The notes under the pieces are model-generated. The model was given only the letters and a program-made list of their open reading frames with translations, made no database searches and was not told the origin of the DNA. Made by a program: the position numbers and the translations under genes. Shown piece after piece: positions 10,673 to 23,444 of a stretch of 64,000 bases of DNA. The DNA comes from Cerrena zonata (taxonomy: Eukaryota > Basidiomycota > Agaricomycetes > Polyporales > Cerrenaceae). How positions within the stretch are numbered: position 1 is the stretch's first letter; each line of letters opens with the position of its first letter. Where the stretch lies: assembly GCA_038087015.1 (NCBI GenBank), contig JASBNA010000002.1, positions 1,612,001 through 1,676,000 on the forward strand, given 5' to 3'.

Positions 10673-12320
10673 TCAAAGCATGAAAGTCAAAGGGTTTTCG
10701 AGGTATCCCTTGAAAGCAGAGATCCAGCGGGCACCGACAGCACCATCAACAGTCCGGTGGTCTGAGCTGAGGGTAACCTTCATAACATTGGAGACCTTGT
10801 AACCACGCTCCTCCTCGGGTGCAGGTGTAAGCTTGGCCTCCGTAGCACCAATGGCGAGGATACATGATTGAGGAGGGTTGATGATCGCGGTAAAGTGCGA
10901 GATACCGAACATGCCAAGGTTGGAGACAGTGAAAGTACCACCCTGTTAAATCCGATAGGATCAGATAGAGATATTCAGGAAGAGATAAAGATTGGTGACT
11001 GACCTGGTACTCTTGAGGTTGCAGCTTGCCATCACGTGCCTTCTTTGCGAGGGCTTTGATCTCAGCAGAGATGGTAGCGAGACCCTTAGCTCCGACATCC
11101 TTGACGATAGGTGTAATCAGGCCGTTCGGTGTTGCAACTGCAACAGAGATGTCAGCCTTCTTGTACCTTGAGGAGACAAGAGATTAAGTATTCGGAGTTC
11201 ATGATGATGATGTCATAGCCTTATTAAACGTACTGTCGGATCGTCTCACCCAACCACGCCGAGTTGGCCTCTGGCACATCTGCCAATGCCAAAGCAGAAG
11301 CCTTGAGGATGAAATCATTGACACTCAATTTCGCTGACTTGTCCTTCTCGGCAAGGGATTTGTTGAAGACTTCACGGAGTTTGATGACCTTGTCCATGTT
11401 GATATCGACAGTAAGGTAGTAGTGTGGTACTTCCTGCTTAGACTGTGTCAATCGAGCACCAATAGTCCGTCGCATATTCGAGACAGGGATGTCGATGTAG
11501 TCTGGTGAGGGTGCGGAGGGTGCGGGGGAGCCAGCGGTTGGGCCAGTAGCAGCGAGAGCAGAGGGTTGATACTTCTCGACATCCTCTCGCAAAATCCTAC
11601 CACTAGGACCAGAGCCCTTGACCTTGGCCAAAGGAATACCACGCTCCAAAGCAATCTTCTTTGCGATGGGCGAAGCGAAGATGCGGTCACCTTGAGGCAA
11701 GTCGGCTTTTGTCTCCTGCTTGGCGGGAGCCTCGGATTTTGATTCCTCCTTTGGTGCAGATGTCTCCTCCTTTTTCGCAGGGGTTTGTTCAGCTTGCTTC
11801 TCAGAAGCAGCTTCAGAAGCCAGCTTGTCCGCACCGGAAAAGTCGTCACCTTCCTCACCGACAATACCAATTGCGGAGCCAACCTGGACACCCTTAGCAC
11901 CGTCGGGAGCCTGTGTAATGGTAGACAGTGAGAACAGTGCAGGGAAGAAGTAGACAGTGTATACGCACAATGATTTTGACAAGAATACCATCATCCTGGG
12001 CTTCTACGTCAATAGTCGCCTTATCCGTTTCCTATTTTGATCACGAGGTTCAATGTGGTGGTCAGACATATGACGGAGGACTGAACTGACGATTTCTAGC
12101 AGGACATCCCCCGCAGCGTAGGACTCGCCCTCCTTCTTTTTCCATTGGGCGATACCACCCTCCGTCATGGTAGGGCTCATCGCTGGCATAGTAAATTTGG
12201 AGAGCGCATGACGGCGCGCTGAGCCGTGGAATTCTGACAAGCACAAATGGTTAGTCTTATCGACGGGCCTACGAGTAATGAGGACATACGGCGAGAGAGG
12301 ATACGTGCGAGGGAGGCCAT
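10673..12320 (-). CDS. LAT1: Dihydrolipoyl acetyltransferase, E2 of the pyruvate dehydrogenase complex
   Basis: This mitochondrial core enzyme transfers acetyl groups from lipoamide to CoA. Six exons (12290-12320, 12091-12233, 11969-12031, 11234-11910, 11004-11166, 10673-10942) give 448 residues. In order there are: a short arginine-rich presequence ([10 protein letters not shown]); one lipoyl domain with the lipoylated lysine in [10 protein letters not shown]; an Ala/Pro/Glu/Lys hinge; the E1/E3-binding domain ([20 protein letters not shown]); a second hinge; and the catalytic domain ending in DHRTVDGA, with the active His and Asp. The first intron lies right after the presequence. It is head to head with CSL4, 181 bp apart. 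Confidence 0.95.
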
Positions 12321-12501
12321 GGGACGAGAGTAGACGGTGCAAGAGTGAGCAAGCCCCAACTTTTTGGCGAATATGTCGTTTACGCGCGAGCGCAAACAAA
12401 CCCAAAGAATCGGACGGCCTCGGGAAATGGACGCCCACTCAGCAACCTGGCCATTCCTCTGACCTCATCTTTTTCTTTCTCAAAAATCGTGCTCTCATCA
12501 A
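12321..12501. promoter_or_regulatory. Shared upstream region of LAT1 and CSL4
   Basis: This is a 181-bp divergent gap with pyrimidine-rich tracts (tctttttctttct) just before the CSL4 start. No TATA box is evident. Confidence 0.45.
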
Positions 12502-13232
12502 ATGTCCACAGACCTCGTTCTTCCTGGTCAACCCGTTCCCGTCCCTCGAGGCCCCACTGCTCAGCTCGGCGCTGGCACTTACTCTCGCGATGGTCAGGTC
12601 AGGGCAAGCTTACTAGGCACACCACGGTACCAGGGCTCTGTTGGTCTTTCTTTACCTCTGTACATTAGGCGACAGCAATAATACTATGTTTGTCGACACT
12701 CTTGCTTAGACATTGGCCATCACAAAAATTCGGCCTCACCCGCCAGCACCCAACTCGATCGTGCTCGGAACAGTAACTAGACTATCACCTTTGCAAGCAG
12801 TTGTGTCAATTACTGTTGTGGATGATGTACCACTGCCCGCTGGCGAAGAATTTATGGGTGTCATTCGTGTGCAAGATGTGCGAGCAACTGAGAAGGACAA
12901 GGTGAAAATTGCAGATTGCTTCCGGGGCGGTGATGTCGTTAAAGGAATTGTGGTAAGTACCAGGGATGTAGTCTCAGATAAGGTGCTGACTACGTCCAGA
13001 TCTCACTGGGCGATGCTCGCAGCTACTATGTAACGACGGCCAGGAACGACCTAGGGGTAATATTTGCAACGAGTGAAGCAGGTCTGTGGTTTCCATATTA
13101 GACACATGCTGCTTGTATGCTTATCTGGCCTGACTAGGTTCGACTATGGAGCCCGTGTCCTGGCAAGAGATGCGATGTCCCAAGACTGGGCACATTGAGA
13201 AGCGAAAGTGCGCAAAGCCTGAGGGGCTCTGA
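12502..13232 (+). CDS. CSL4: RNA exosome cap subunit CSL4
   Basis: Csl4 is one of the three S1/KH cap proteins of the nuclear and cytoplasmic RNA exosome. Four exons (12502-12639, 12710-12952, 13000-13081, 13138-13232) give 185 residues. The N-terminal domain opens with VLPGQPVPV and continues GAGTYSRDGQVRASLLG. The S1 domain spans about 60-150 (GTVTRLSPLQAVVSI, GVIRVQDVRATEKDKV, CFRGGDVVKGIV, SLGDARSYYVTTARNDLGV). The end has the Csl4-type metal-ribbon remnant MRCPKTGHIEKRKC. All introns join in phase. It is followed by NudE on the same strand after 197 bp. Confidence 0.93.
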
Positions 13233-13429
13233 TGATGATATACTTGTATTTGTAGAGTAGCGTTGTATAATAGACTGTTTTTGACGAAAGCTGGGAGGGC
13301 GCCTGTGGCACGTGGCGTGGCAACGTCTGAGCGGAGGAGGGACCAGTGGTTGACTTGCACACCCTCTGACACAGGCCGCAAGTTTCCTGGTGCTGTGTCA
13401 ACTCCCCTCCATTTCTTTTCTCTGTCAAC

Positions 13430-15671
13430 ATGACGGCCGTCTTGCAAGCCACGGACGCTTTCCGTAATGACAGACTCATGGCCCCTCACGACGACATCAA
13501 GTACATACGCCATCCATACTCATGTTCAATTGCTTACCACTGACGGGCATATGTACTAGTTACTCCTCTCAACCAGACTGGAAGTCCAAGTATATTGAAG
13601 TGGCCGATATGCTGGCAGAGACTCGTGCCGAACTTGATGACTTTCACGCCTCCAGTAAGGAATTAGAGGAGGAGCTGGAGAGGGAACTCGAGCGCACCGA
13701 GAAGGCCCAGCAGGAACTGAAGGTCAAGGTCGCTAAAGCTGAACACGAGAAGGACGAGTGGAAGGTAAGACTATTCCCTATTATCCCTCCTCGCAGCCCT
13801 CATTGCCACAACCTTCAAGTCTAAATTTGTGTCCCTGCAAACGATGCATAATACCACAACGACGTCATTGCAACGAGAACTCGACACACTGAGGCAAGAC
13901 TATCAGAGGATCAAGATACAACTCAGAGAACTGGAAATGGGTAATGATGATCTAGAGAGGAATGAACGAGCGATATCGTCCAGTTTAGCTGATGCCGAAT
14001 CAAGGTATTCGCGTGTTCTGGAGGAGAAGATCCTGTTGGAACATGAACTCCTAGATAAGGCCAATGTCGAAGAGGAGAGCCAACGCTTCAAGGACGAACT
14101 CCGAGGTGCGCAGCATCCTGGTATTCCCTCAACTGCTGTTGCTAAAGTCCCATTTTGATTGCGTAGACGCCAATGAAGAGATCGTCGTTCTCAAAGAACA
14201 GCTTCAGAATGCTCTTCAACGCCAAGCCTCTACAACCGACGTTTCATCGTCCTCCCCTCCAAGATCTATTATCTCGCACTCCGCTTCTGAGGCAGATAGT
14301 CTACTTTCTACGCCTGCGCCCCCTGATCTCCAGCTCTGTGACTTGACGCCGCCTCCCGAGACACCTGCTAAAGACTACCAGTCTGCTTCCGTCAGGTCCC
14401 CGAATGCTGAACCTTTCTCGCCCACCAATGGCCAGGCATCTCTTCTGCATCACGCTGGCTTCCAACCCCCGCGATCTGGTCACTCTAACGGGACACCGAG
14501 ACAGCTTTCTCGTTCTAAGACAGTTCCTACCTCGATAAGCCCGCCTTCGCGACTCCCACCGCATACACCCTCTGCTCGCCCCCCTGCCACTCATCGTGTG
14601 GCCTCTACCATGAGTAGCACCAGTACAGTCACCGGCGTTCCCAGTACTGCTACTAAAAGTAGAGGTGTGCAAATGGTATCCGAGATGCGTGCCCGTGTCA
14701 GAGTCTTGGAACAGAAAATTCACACAAGAGTTCCGAGACTACGAATGGGCAGCGTTACCGGTCGTTCGAATGCAGTTCCATCGCCATCTGTAAAGACTCC
14801 GTCAACGTCGTCAAGTATACCATCCCCAGCTCCATCTACTTCCTCGTCTTCAGTAAAGTCACAATCTGTCGATGAGAGATATGGTATGAAGGCCCGTAGG
14901 CAGAGCATTGATTTTGAGAGCGACAATCGCACGCCAGTTCGCGACAATTCAGGATGGGTCCTGATCATGGAAGACAGCCCTTCTCCTATCAAGGACATAG
15001 AGAGAGAGAAGGAACGTCGGCGCGCATCAGGCCCATCTGCCCCTTCCGCTTTCCGTCCGCTTTCTTATTCTTCATCTTCTTCATCCCCAGTTCCTTCCAA
15101 TATCAGTCGGCCACCGAGCGTCTTGTCGCAGAGTGTTGCGCCTACCAAAAGGTCACAGTCGCGGCTCTCGGTGTCGACTGAAGGAAGAAGCAGCATTAGT
15201 ACCAACGCAACTAGCAGCACCACTAGCTCTATTCCAACACCGACATCGCGACCAGCGACACCGACATTCCTTCCATTACCGACATCCGGCATGTATCACA
15301 GCAGCAACACTGGGCAGAAACGGTCATCAGGACCTCCGACAACAGATTTATTAGGAACGGGAAGCATTTCAGGGTCTACGTTTGCGCAGAAGAAGCGATC
15401 ATCCCTTGGTTCGAGTACGTCTGGATCCCCTCCTGGAATGGCCCACAACTCGTTGATTCCCTCCCTTCATGCTACTACTAACTTCTCAGTCCGTCCGAAT
15501 GCGAAACTCAGCCCCGGACTATCCTTAGGTCAGAGTAGGATCGGACGGCCAAATGGCGGTCCGCGAAAGAGTGGGGGAGGAGATGGCACAGAGTCTGATA
15601 CTACAGGGATCAAGATTGGACGTGGACGAGCGGGGACTGCATCAGCTTTGTTTGGCCGGAATCCGTTCTAG
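13430..15671 (+). CDS. nudE: NudE-type dynein regulator (nuclear distribution protein)
   Basis: NudE tethers LIS1 to cytoplasmic dynein for nuclear migration along hyphae. Four exons (13430-13500, 13560-13764, 13820-14105, 14167-15671) give 688 residues. The N-terminal coiled coil (about 25-220) contains the LIS1-binding stretch (DWKSKYIEVADMLAETRAEL) and a second family block (LERNERAISSSLADAESRY). The rest is a roughly 470-residue tail very rich in Ser, Pro and Thr, with many SP/TP sites (STPAPPDLQ, TPPPETPAKD), typical of fungal NudE/RO11 proteins. Within the tail a short helix, GVQMVSEMRARVRVLEQKIH, stands out. The tail is likely phosphorylated by CDK/MAP kinases, which is an inference. 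Confidence 0.88.
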
Positions 15672-16554
15672 GGTCGTCATTCCTTCCCGCGAAGAGTCCT
15701 GTGGCCATGACCAAGACTACGATCATGGGCGCTCAAATTTCCGCCCCTACAAGGCACGACAGAGCTGTGGCTCTCGGCTCTGTTCCCTGCATTATATTCT
15801 GTGCCCCCTGCATCGACGCATGTGGTGAGGCAACCTCCTTATGTCCATCCTTTTCCTAATGAATGACGATCTGAATGCTTTTCGATGATTAATAGAATGT
15901 CCATAAACCATTATCATGAGGTATAAACTTACTATCCGTTTCTCCTGTGTTTACTTCCAATTATTATTTCTGCCTTATATTTTCTCATTCTGTTTCCTGT
16001 GCAATCTCTTTATTCTCCGGAAACCCCAAAGATTCTTTTATTTTCTATTCTCGCCTCCTACATACCATGGCTGGTCTAGTGTACGGTACAGTTTAGGTCT
16101 GTGGTTTGTTGCTGTGTATTTCTCCCCCTCTCACGTATGCCTTTGCGCTCTACAATGTAATATTTCACTTCTTATCGCCCTTTGGCGTTGTTTTATACCT
16201 TCTCCCCCCCCTTCCTCAATTCCTTGTTCCGAACACCGCTGTTACCATTAACCGCCGCCCCACCCCTCCTTTCCTACAACTCTAATCCCGTATTCCCGTA
16301 TTGCTATTCGGTTATATTCGAAAACCTACGCTCCTTATGCATAAATTTATATGTTTATCAGAATATGGGTCCGAGTGTGAGCTTGGTTCGGGATGTACCG
16401 TAAGCGCTTGTAAACGGAATCAGTGTACTTTCGGAGTTGCACCACTACGTTCACCTACTTCCCATTACTGCTTGTTGGACTAGACTCAACCGAGGGATCC
16501 CGTACTTTACTACCTGTCTATTCTCCGACTATATCTTACCTGTCACTCGTCACA
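15672..16554. other. NudE 3' region and ESS2 upstream region
   Basis: This 883-bp stretch is strongly pyrimidine-rich on the plus strand from about 15930 to 16300, as expected for a 3'-UTR plus a C/T-rich fungal promoter. Open frames here are low-complexity artefacts. Confidence 0.5.
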
Positions 16555-18256
16555 ATGTCCAACGCCGTGGCATCATCGTCTTCTCAGCCACCCCGCTCCC
16601 TTAACAGACAAGTCGTGCTCGAAGAGGACGAGTACACAGAGGCTCTCTCGCATATAATCAAACGCGACTTCTTTCCTTCTCTCTCTCATCTAGATGCTAC
16701 CAACAGCTACTTGGACGCTCTCAAATCCAACGATTCCTCTCTCATTCAAGCCTCAGTCAGACGACTGGAAGATCTCAACACACCTCTTACACGGCGGAGC
16801 AGACAAACATGGCAGACACCATCTCAAACACCATATCGTATGGGACCTTCAGAGACTCCTCTGCGAACACCTATAGGCGAAGAACCTCCATTAAAACGAC
16901 TGCGTTATGATACCGAAATGAATTTGGACGAGTTTCAGGCGCGGTATACTTCTGAGGATAATTCTAGCTTTACACAGATTTTGGAGGAGGAGAATAGGAA
17001 GAGGAAGGAGAAGTATGGGTGGGCTTGGGAAGCTCAGAAACGGGTTGAGGCACAGAGGGAGAGGATGTTGGAGGCGAGAGAGAGGTTGTTGATTGAGCCT
17101 CCTCCTGGGGTCGGGGTTAGGGAGAAATTCTTGATCGAAGCATCGACGCCGAAGGGCTTGATCACAGCCGGAGAAGAGTCAGAGAAGGATGAGACCACGG
17201 AAGAGAAAGACGAGCAAGAAGGGGATGAGGAGACAAGATGAGAAAGGGAAACAGCTTGCTCTAGTCCGGCAGGAGGAAAGTGAAGAAACAGATGTCATGG
17301 CACCCAAGAAAGATACTCGGTCGGCGGGTGTTGATGGTTGGAAATTCAAGGTATGTCCTCTCGATGCATGAAATATATTATTTTGTGAAATTGACATCGT
17401 ATATCAGACTCGCAACGCTCTCATGTTTTCTCCAGATGCAGATGTCTCTCCATACAACCCCATCACAAGTACGACACATGATGATCTCAAGGTAGTGCCC
17501 AAAGTCATCAAGTATGGAAACACAAGATTGCCGGAACAGGATGATTCATTGAGAGAAACCATTTCCGCTCCTCCAAGCCCAACCAGAAGTCGAATAGAGG
17601 CTGCCATCGCCGGGACACCATGTAAGTTTCCACTTCCCTCTCACACCATTTCACACTGGTTTTTTCAGATGACTGACGCCTCACTCACAGACCATCCAAG
17701 TTCGCCGAAAAATGGAAGTTATTCTCTAGTACCGCAGGTCCCAACCCCTTCCCCGTCGGAGATGGGTCCTGCTGCGGTCAAGCAACTCATGACATGGGGA
17801 ACAATTACAGGGACGCCTCGTGTATTGTCGCAATCCGATGACCCAGCGGATTCTTCTGTGCCGCCACCGAGTACACCTTTCCATCTGCCTGCACCGTCGG
17901 CACGTGAGAGGATTTCGCACAAGCTCTCGGCTAACGCGGCCAAGAGTCTCAGAGCGAAAGCAGAGTTGCTGAACGTACCCGGGATTGTGAGACCTCCTAG
18001 TTCGGTTCGAGGATCAACGAAGAGGGGATCGATGCCACCTCCGTCTTGGACCCCTAGGAAGGCCGAAGCTGTAGGTGGTTTGACACCCGCAGCCCGCAGG
18101 TTGCTTGATCGTACAGCTATGGGTACTGCAGCATCAAGAAGGGCCGAGGTTATGGGCCGAGCATCTGGTTGGGAAGGACCGAGTGTGAAGGAGAAAGATT
18201 TGAACAGAGTACGGTGGACGCCAACGCCTAGTCCTGTTACGAGAAGGGGAGGTTGA
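16555..18256 (+). CDS. ESS2: Splicing-associated nuclear protein ESS2 (DGCR14/Bis1 family)
   Basis: ESS2 is found in late spliceosomes of animals and plants. The exon model is 16555-17177, 17230-17350, 17408-17621 and 17691-18256, 507 residues. The family N-terminus is VVLEEDEYTEALSHIIKRDF, then FFPSLSHLDATNSYLDAL. The central FQARYTSEDNSSF, the kinked helix KYGWAWEAQKRVE, DVMAPKKDTRSAGVDGWKF and RNALMFSPDAD are all characteristic. The C-terminus carries SP/TP motifs and a helical SANAAKSLRAKAELL. The first intron (52 nt, 17178-17229) is inferred only because the frame must shift in an acidic stretch. It lacks an obvious branch site, so a one-base sequence slip is an alternative. The start codon MSNAV is in a good context (cacaATGtcc). 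Confidence 0.86.
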
Positions 18257-18362
18257 TGAAGAACTTACTCAGCCAGATGACCACATACAAACACAACGAC
18301 TTTCGACATAGCACACTACATTTGGATAAGACAGTAAATGTATCGATAAATACATACAGGTA

Positions 18363-19327
18363 TTATGACGGACTCGACTCCAAGAGTTTACGTCGTTTCG
18401 CTTTTGGTGGACCATCTGCGTCCTCCTTGTCCTTTGTATTTGTTGAAGCGGGTTGTGGCTGCTGAGGCTTCCCTTGTTCAGATTTAGACTTAGTAGAAGA
18501 TGCCGGGGTTGGTTTCGACTTCTTCTTGACAATGACACCCTTTAACGATTTCTTTGTATCCTTCTTTGCCAAGGGAGCCGCTGCGGGAGTTGCGCTTTTT
18601 ACTGGTGGGGCGGAGTTAGACACAGCTGGTGTTGTATTGACTGGTGGAGGTTTTGCGGCATTTTCACGGGCTGCGACCGCCCTGGATTCGAAATGTGTTC
18701 ATGAGGATTCAATTATACAATGGGGCGTATGACGTACTGTCTAAAATTCTTGAGTTCCTTCCCGTCCATTTCTTCTCGCAAACGTTCCTCTTCACGCTGC
18801 TTTTCTAGTACGGAGTCCAGGAAGAGCACCTCATCTTCTTCTAGTGCTCGAAATTGGTTCCCTGTAGTCCATGTGAAGCATCTGAAATGATGATGGGCTA
18901 ATGAGGATTGGGCACACCTAGCTTATTACGCTCTTCCCATTCTTCTTGTTTAGCTGCCTGAAGTGCATTAATTCACCATGGAAGTCGGACCATGCAGTCC
19001 TGCTTACTCTATTTGCCGCTAATTTCTGTGCAATGTGTAGTGTGAAGTAAAGGGAATAAGCGAGAGGGAGTGACGATTACTATCAGAAACATACCTCAGC
19101 AAGACTGCGGCCGTCAAAGACCTCCTCCTCGAGTGCTGGGGGCGGTTCCTGCCCCAACCTGCGCAATTGTTAGCGTCCCGGGAGAGAGGTGGATGGGGAA
19201 ATGAGATGAACCTGGCGTATGCGGCCTTCCACTGCTCGTCTCGTCTTGCTTTTGCGGTTTCGAGGTCAGACTGGGAGACGAAACGCGAGCCTACGCTGCC
19301 TGAGGAGATGGAGGGGATGTCTTCCAT
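18363..19327 (-). CDS. FAM192A/NIP30-type nuclear protein
   Basis: Six exons (19212-19327, 19095-19158, 19008-19025, 18918-18957, 18738-18861, 18363-18681) give 226 residues. The first half is the NIP30 domain: GSRFVSQSDLETAKARRDEQ, then LGQEPPPALEEEVFDGRSL, AEKLAANRAAKQEEWEER and GNQFRALEEDEVLFLD. The tail is basic and Ala/Pro/Ser-rich with a short conserved LKGVIVKKK and a nuclear-type cluster PKAKRRK. The human homolog binds proteasome activator PSME3; yeast Fyv6 is a spliceosome factor. The third exon is only 18 nt. It lies head to head with the membrane-protein gene, 180 bp apart, and converges on ESS2. Confidence 0.85.
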
Positions 19328-19507
19328 GAGGAGGTGAGCGTATGGATGGAGGTGCAGTGGAAACCGAAATAGAAATAAAGGGCCGGTCGGCGATCCGGCA
19401 TGTGAGACTGAGGGAGGATCTGGATATAATGCTGCCCTTGCATACCTCATCTCACTGCCGTCACTCCTTTTCCGCCCTCTCCCCTCTCTCTCCCCGTGAA
19501 CCGCTCC

Positions 19508-21068
19508 ATGTCGTCGACGACGGGCCAACCAGATGGCCAATCCCCGCCCCCGTCTTCTGCATCGGTCTCGAGTTTCACAAGATCGCAAGCACAGAGTTTC
19601 CGGAGCACACGAGCGCTGCCCTCCGGAATTCGAACAGTAGTTACTGCACCCCGTATGCTTCCTTAACAGTATATACAGGACCGAACAATACTTAGAAACT
19701 CTATCTATCTTATCTCTCCAGCCTGGGCTCGCGATGAGCCTCCCTCACCCCTGGACGATGGCCCTGCATCCGCCTCAAAGGAGCATCTGTCGGACCACAC
19801 CCGCCCTTCTGCCGACATTGCGTCGTTCCAATCATCACTTCCTGATGATAATGCAGCAGGTCCATCTCGTTGGTGGGCCTTCACCAGACATCGTCCAGAC
19901 CTCTCCCTCACCAGTGCTTTGTCTCGACGACAACAACCGTACGACGACGAGCTGACGTTGCGGGGAAGCCATTCTCGCGACCGATCAAAGTCAATAGGCT
20001 GGCCTCGCTTAACTGCTTCAATTTCTCGTCGCTCACAAGACGAGAGTACCTTCCCTAGTAGTCGAATCAACGATGTAGGGGGTACACCACGACCAAACGG
20101 ACGTGCAAAACCACCCGATTTTCACATAGACCTACCTCCTCCTGATCCCGTTATGACCCTGTCGCATAATATGACGCCTGGTTGGGATTCTCCTTGGACG
20201 CCGAGACCTCCAGCGGACCTTATAGCTCGTATAAGGAGCAATGGTAACGGAACCATCCATGAAGAAGAAACAGACTCACGTGAGGAAGGACATGAGAAAC
20301 TTGGAACTTGGGCAAGACGAAGGAAAAAGTATCGAATTTTCATGCTCACTAATGTCTATGTGCCTCTTGTAAGCATACATTAATTTCCCTTTTTGAAATC
20401 TCGAACTTTGTCTTAATGAAGGCCGTTTAGCTGTTCCGATTCGTCAATATCATATTTACTATCGCTGCTTTAGTAATGGGCACCCGAATCCGGGCCTTAG
20501 AAAGACAACAAGGCGTAATGGGTGCCGTAGGAGCATCTCCGTATGTCTAACAGTGGTTATTTTTTGAATTCACCGCTCATGGCATATTTTTAGCACGTTA
20601 GTGATAGTGTTTGCCCCTCTAACGCTAATCCATGTCATGGTCGCTATCTATGTAAGTCGGTTCGGTTTGAATTGTCCTTAATAACATTCTAATCAGTTCC
20701 GCAGATGGAGTATTTCGGACGACCGCTGGGACTATGGCGAACCTCGGCAAAGCTAGCCCATACGCTCGTCGAGGTGGTCTTCATCTGTGCATGGTCCGCA
20801 GCTCTAGCACTGGCATTCGACAACTTTCTTTACCTCCGTGATTCCCTGTGCATCAGCGTCCAGTACGGCCTGGTACAATCAGATTCCTCGTACGGATCCC
20901 CCTGAGAATTTGGAAGGGCTTGTCGGACGACGCATATGTCATGAACAGTTGGCGTTGATCTGTCTTGTCGGGGTTGGACTTATCATGTACTGCTGGAATC
21001 TTATCATCAGTCTCTTCAGGATCTTCGAGAAGGTAAAATATCACCCGTCGTCTGTTTTAGCGAGGTGA
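19508..21068 (+). CDS. Multi-pass membrane protein, possibly SRF1-like; one frame break
   Basis: Five exons (19508-19652, 19722-20368, 20431-20540, 20594-20651, 20705-21068). The first 240 residues are polar, Ser/Pro/Arg-rich and cytosolic-looking, with an aromatic patch WWAFTRHRP, a conserved-looking [13 protein letters not shown] and a basic stretch before the membrane part. Four hydrophobic segments follow ([76 protein letters not shown]). The overall plan resembles fungal regulators of phospholipase D (SRF1), but I hold that name loosely. Inside the last exon the frame shifts at the T run 20825-20827. Removing one T rejoins the third and fourth membrane helices and makes the exon length fit. 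Confidence 0.7.
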
Positions 21069-23444
21069 CAGCTTGTATCACACATGTTGTCGTCTTTCTA
21101 CTTCCATGCGACTCCCTCTTATACTTCTTGACATCTTTCTTTTGGGTTTCCTGATGATACCTGGGTGACATATGCGCCATTCATCGGTGGCGGTTTTTCA
21201 TATACTCCCTCTTTATTCCATACGTTACCACACACTACTCTCGACTTGCCGCGACACCTCATATTCCGTCCATCTCACATTGACAATGTATATCCTTATT
21301 GAACTTGTAACATCCCCGAATACGAGTCTACCAGAGTCTTTCCTTCACAATATACGTCTCCTCGTGCATTTACATACCGACCAAATCTATGAAACAATAC
21401 GTGTAAGTTCAAATTGAATCCGATCTACATTTGTTACACGGAAGCACTCAGGGTCCATTGATATTAGCATGCCAAATAGCGTGGATGCGGCATGACTTTG
21501 TAAGGGGAAAATTTTCCTCTGCCGCTGACTGCGGCAATTGTATTGCCAGTGGTGTTTAAATACTGATCTGTATTGGTCACTTTCACATTAGTGGGCCATT
21601 ATGCCCGCTTATGTTCAGCCCGTTATGCGCAAAGCCCGGATTCGTTTGGCACCGTGGAGTTTCACTCGCAGTCGTTCAAGGTCAGTAATCCGCCGGAAAC
21701 TGGGCGGTGTTCAAGCGCTTCGAGATAGCCCAGTAGACACCAAGGATCTGCACTGCCAGATTCAATGTATCAGAATTCGTTGTTGTGGAGAATATGATTA
21801 GCTTCTGACGAGGATCTGATCTGCTCGAAGCCTTGGGAAGATTGTGTATTGGGCCATGGGTGGATGTGGGAGATGGAAGGGAAGGAAGGGAAATCATATG
21901 GAATCAATTTTTTTTTTCTATGAAAGGAAATGACATGGTTATAATAGGCAGTTCCGAGATGAGTTCGGATTGCGTTCTAAGCACCCGGTCAAGCGCGTCT
22001 TGAGACATATGAACCTAATCCTCTCCTTATGGAGAAAAGACAGGAACAACAGATGCGAACATAAGCGGGCGATTACTGTTATAATCGTGGGCCATGGAAC
22101 AATAGCAAGATCAAGGAATCATTCCGAGGATGACTAGAGGGCCAGAGGGTCTGTTGTATATGTTGAAATCTTGAGGTTACAAATCATTCCTACCAATCGC
22201 AAAGCCTGACATGGGAAATCAAAATGTGTTGAATTATATTGGCCAGAGAGTTAGGCGTTGAAAAATGCCGGAAACAACAGCAACAAAGTTTGTTCGGATG
22301 AGGATGGTGGTAGAGTCAGGAGGGGTTTATGTCATTCGGCAAGCGAAAGCGTTCCATAGCATCGTGGCCAGGGAATCAAGGGAGTACATTGAGGTCCCGC
22401 CGGCAAATGAACGTGTTCGAGAAATTGAAGCAGTGAGTACACATGGAAATGGCACCCCCACCATCAAATGTGAGTACCGAATGGAATACGCGAGACGAGT
22501 TGTGACATCGCTTCGCAATACTCGAGCAGATGGTGGGTAGCAACATACCTGCCATCAAGCTGAATGATTCAGGTGGATGTCGCAAGCCTGAGAGGTGGCG
22601 GCACTTCATTCTACACTAGTCAAACAAATAAATCATTCCGTTGTGTAATACGCATAGTAGCCCGAGGTCTGTCGGTGTGCGGGATGAGGCTAGACGGAAT
22701 GAGGGTGAGCTGGCGGGGCAAATTCAGGAGACCCGCTGGCGCGTCGCCCGACTAGTTTCGGGGGTGATGTCACTTTCCAGACGCTATTACGCGTTAAGGG
22801 GTGACATACGCGTCAAGGAGAAACATGCTTAGGAAGAGAATGGCTGGATTGGGCCGTTCAGCACGGTGGAAGTTGTAGCAATGCACATGTAGTGGATGGA
22901 GACAACGTCAGGATGCAGACGAGTACACAAGGAATAATAGGGTTCTGAGGGCAGCTTCTGGAATCGCATTGAAGATGCATCATTCACTGGATTGATGACC
23001 GGGGAGCGCGGAGGGAAATGGCGGTGAGTGCTGTATGGCACTCCATTAAGCACCACTTCTGGAGTCCAGTTCACGACGAGAGGGGGCCGCAGCAGAGCGA
23101 GTGCCGGAGTCGGAAGTGTCGTGCAATGCAGTTGTGTCTGGACATTGTGAGTGAAACGGTGAGCAGTAGTTAGAGTGACATTGTCCTCTTGTGAAGGAAA
23201 GCGGTCGAGACGGGTGCAACTGTGGCTGTTTGACAGAGACGCCGGGAAGTACACATCCGAGAACTCTGTCTTGCTCCTCCAACGGTGGAACGCCCTGCAA
23301 GTACATCCGTGATCCCGGAGCAGCCACAAAACATGCGCATCTCCAGGACTAGGAGAAGCTCCTCTGCCCGAACACATCGGCGATTTGCCCCTATATAACC
23401 TCCTTCCATCTTGCCCATTCTCCTCGAACCCCAGCGTCGATACA
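21069..23444. other. 2.4-kb stretch with no recognised gene
   Basis: No open frame here shows a family motif or can be extended by splice sites. Frames at 22265-22540 (plus) and 22829-23557 (minus, mostly antisense to the F-box gene promoter and first exon) are not convincing. A poly-T run of 10 lies at 21909-21918. It may contain the F-box gene promoter, an unrecognised non-coding RNA or a fully decayed gene. Confidence 0.45.
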
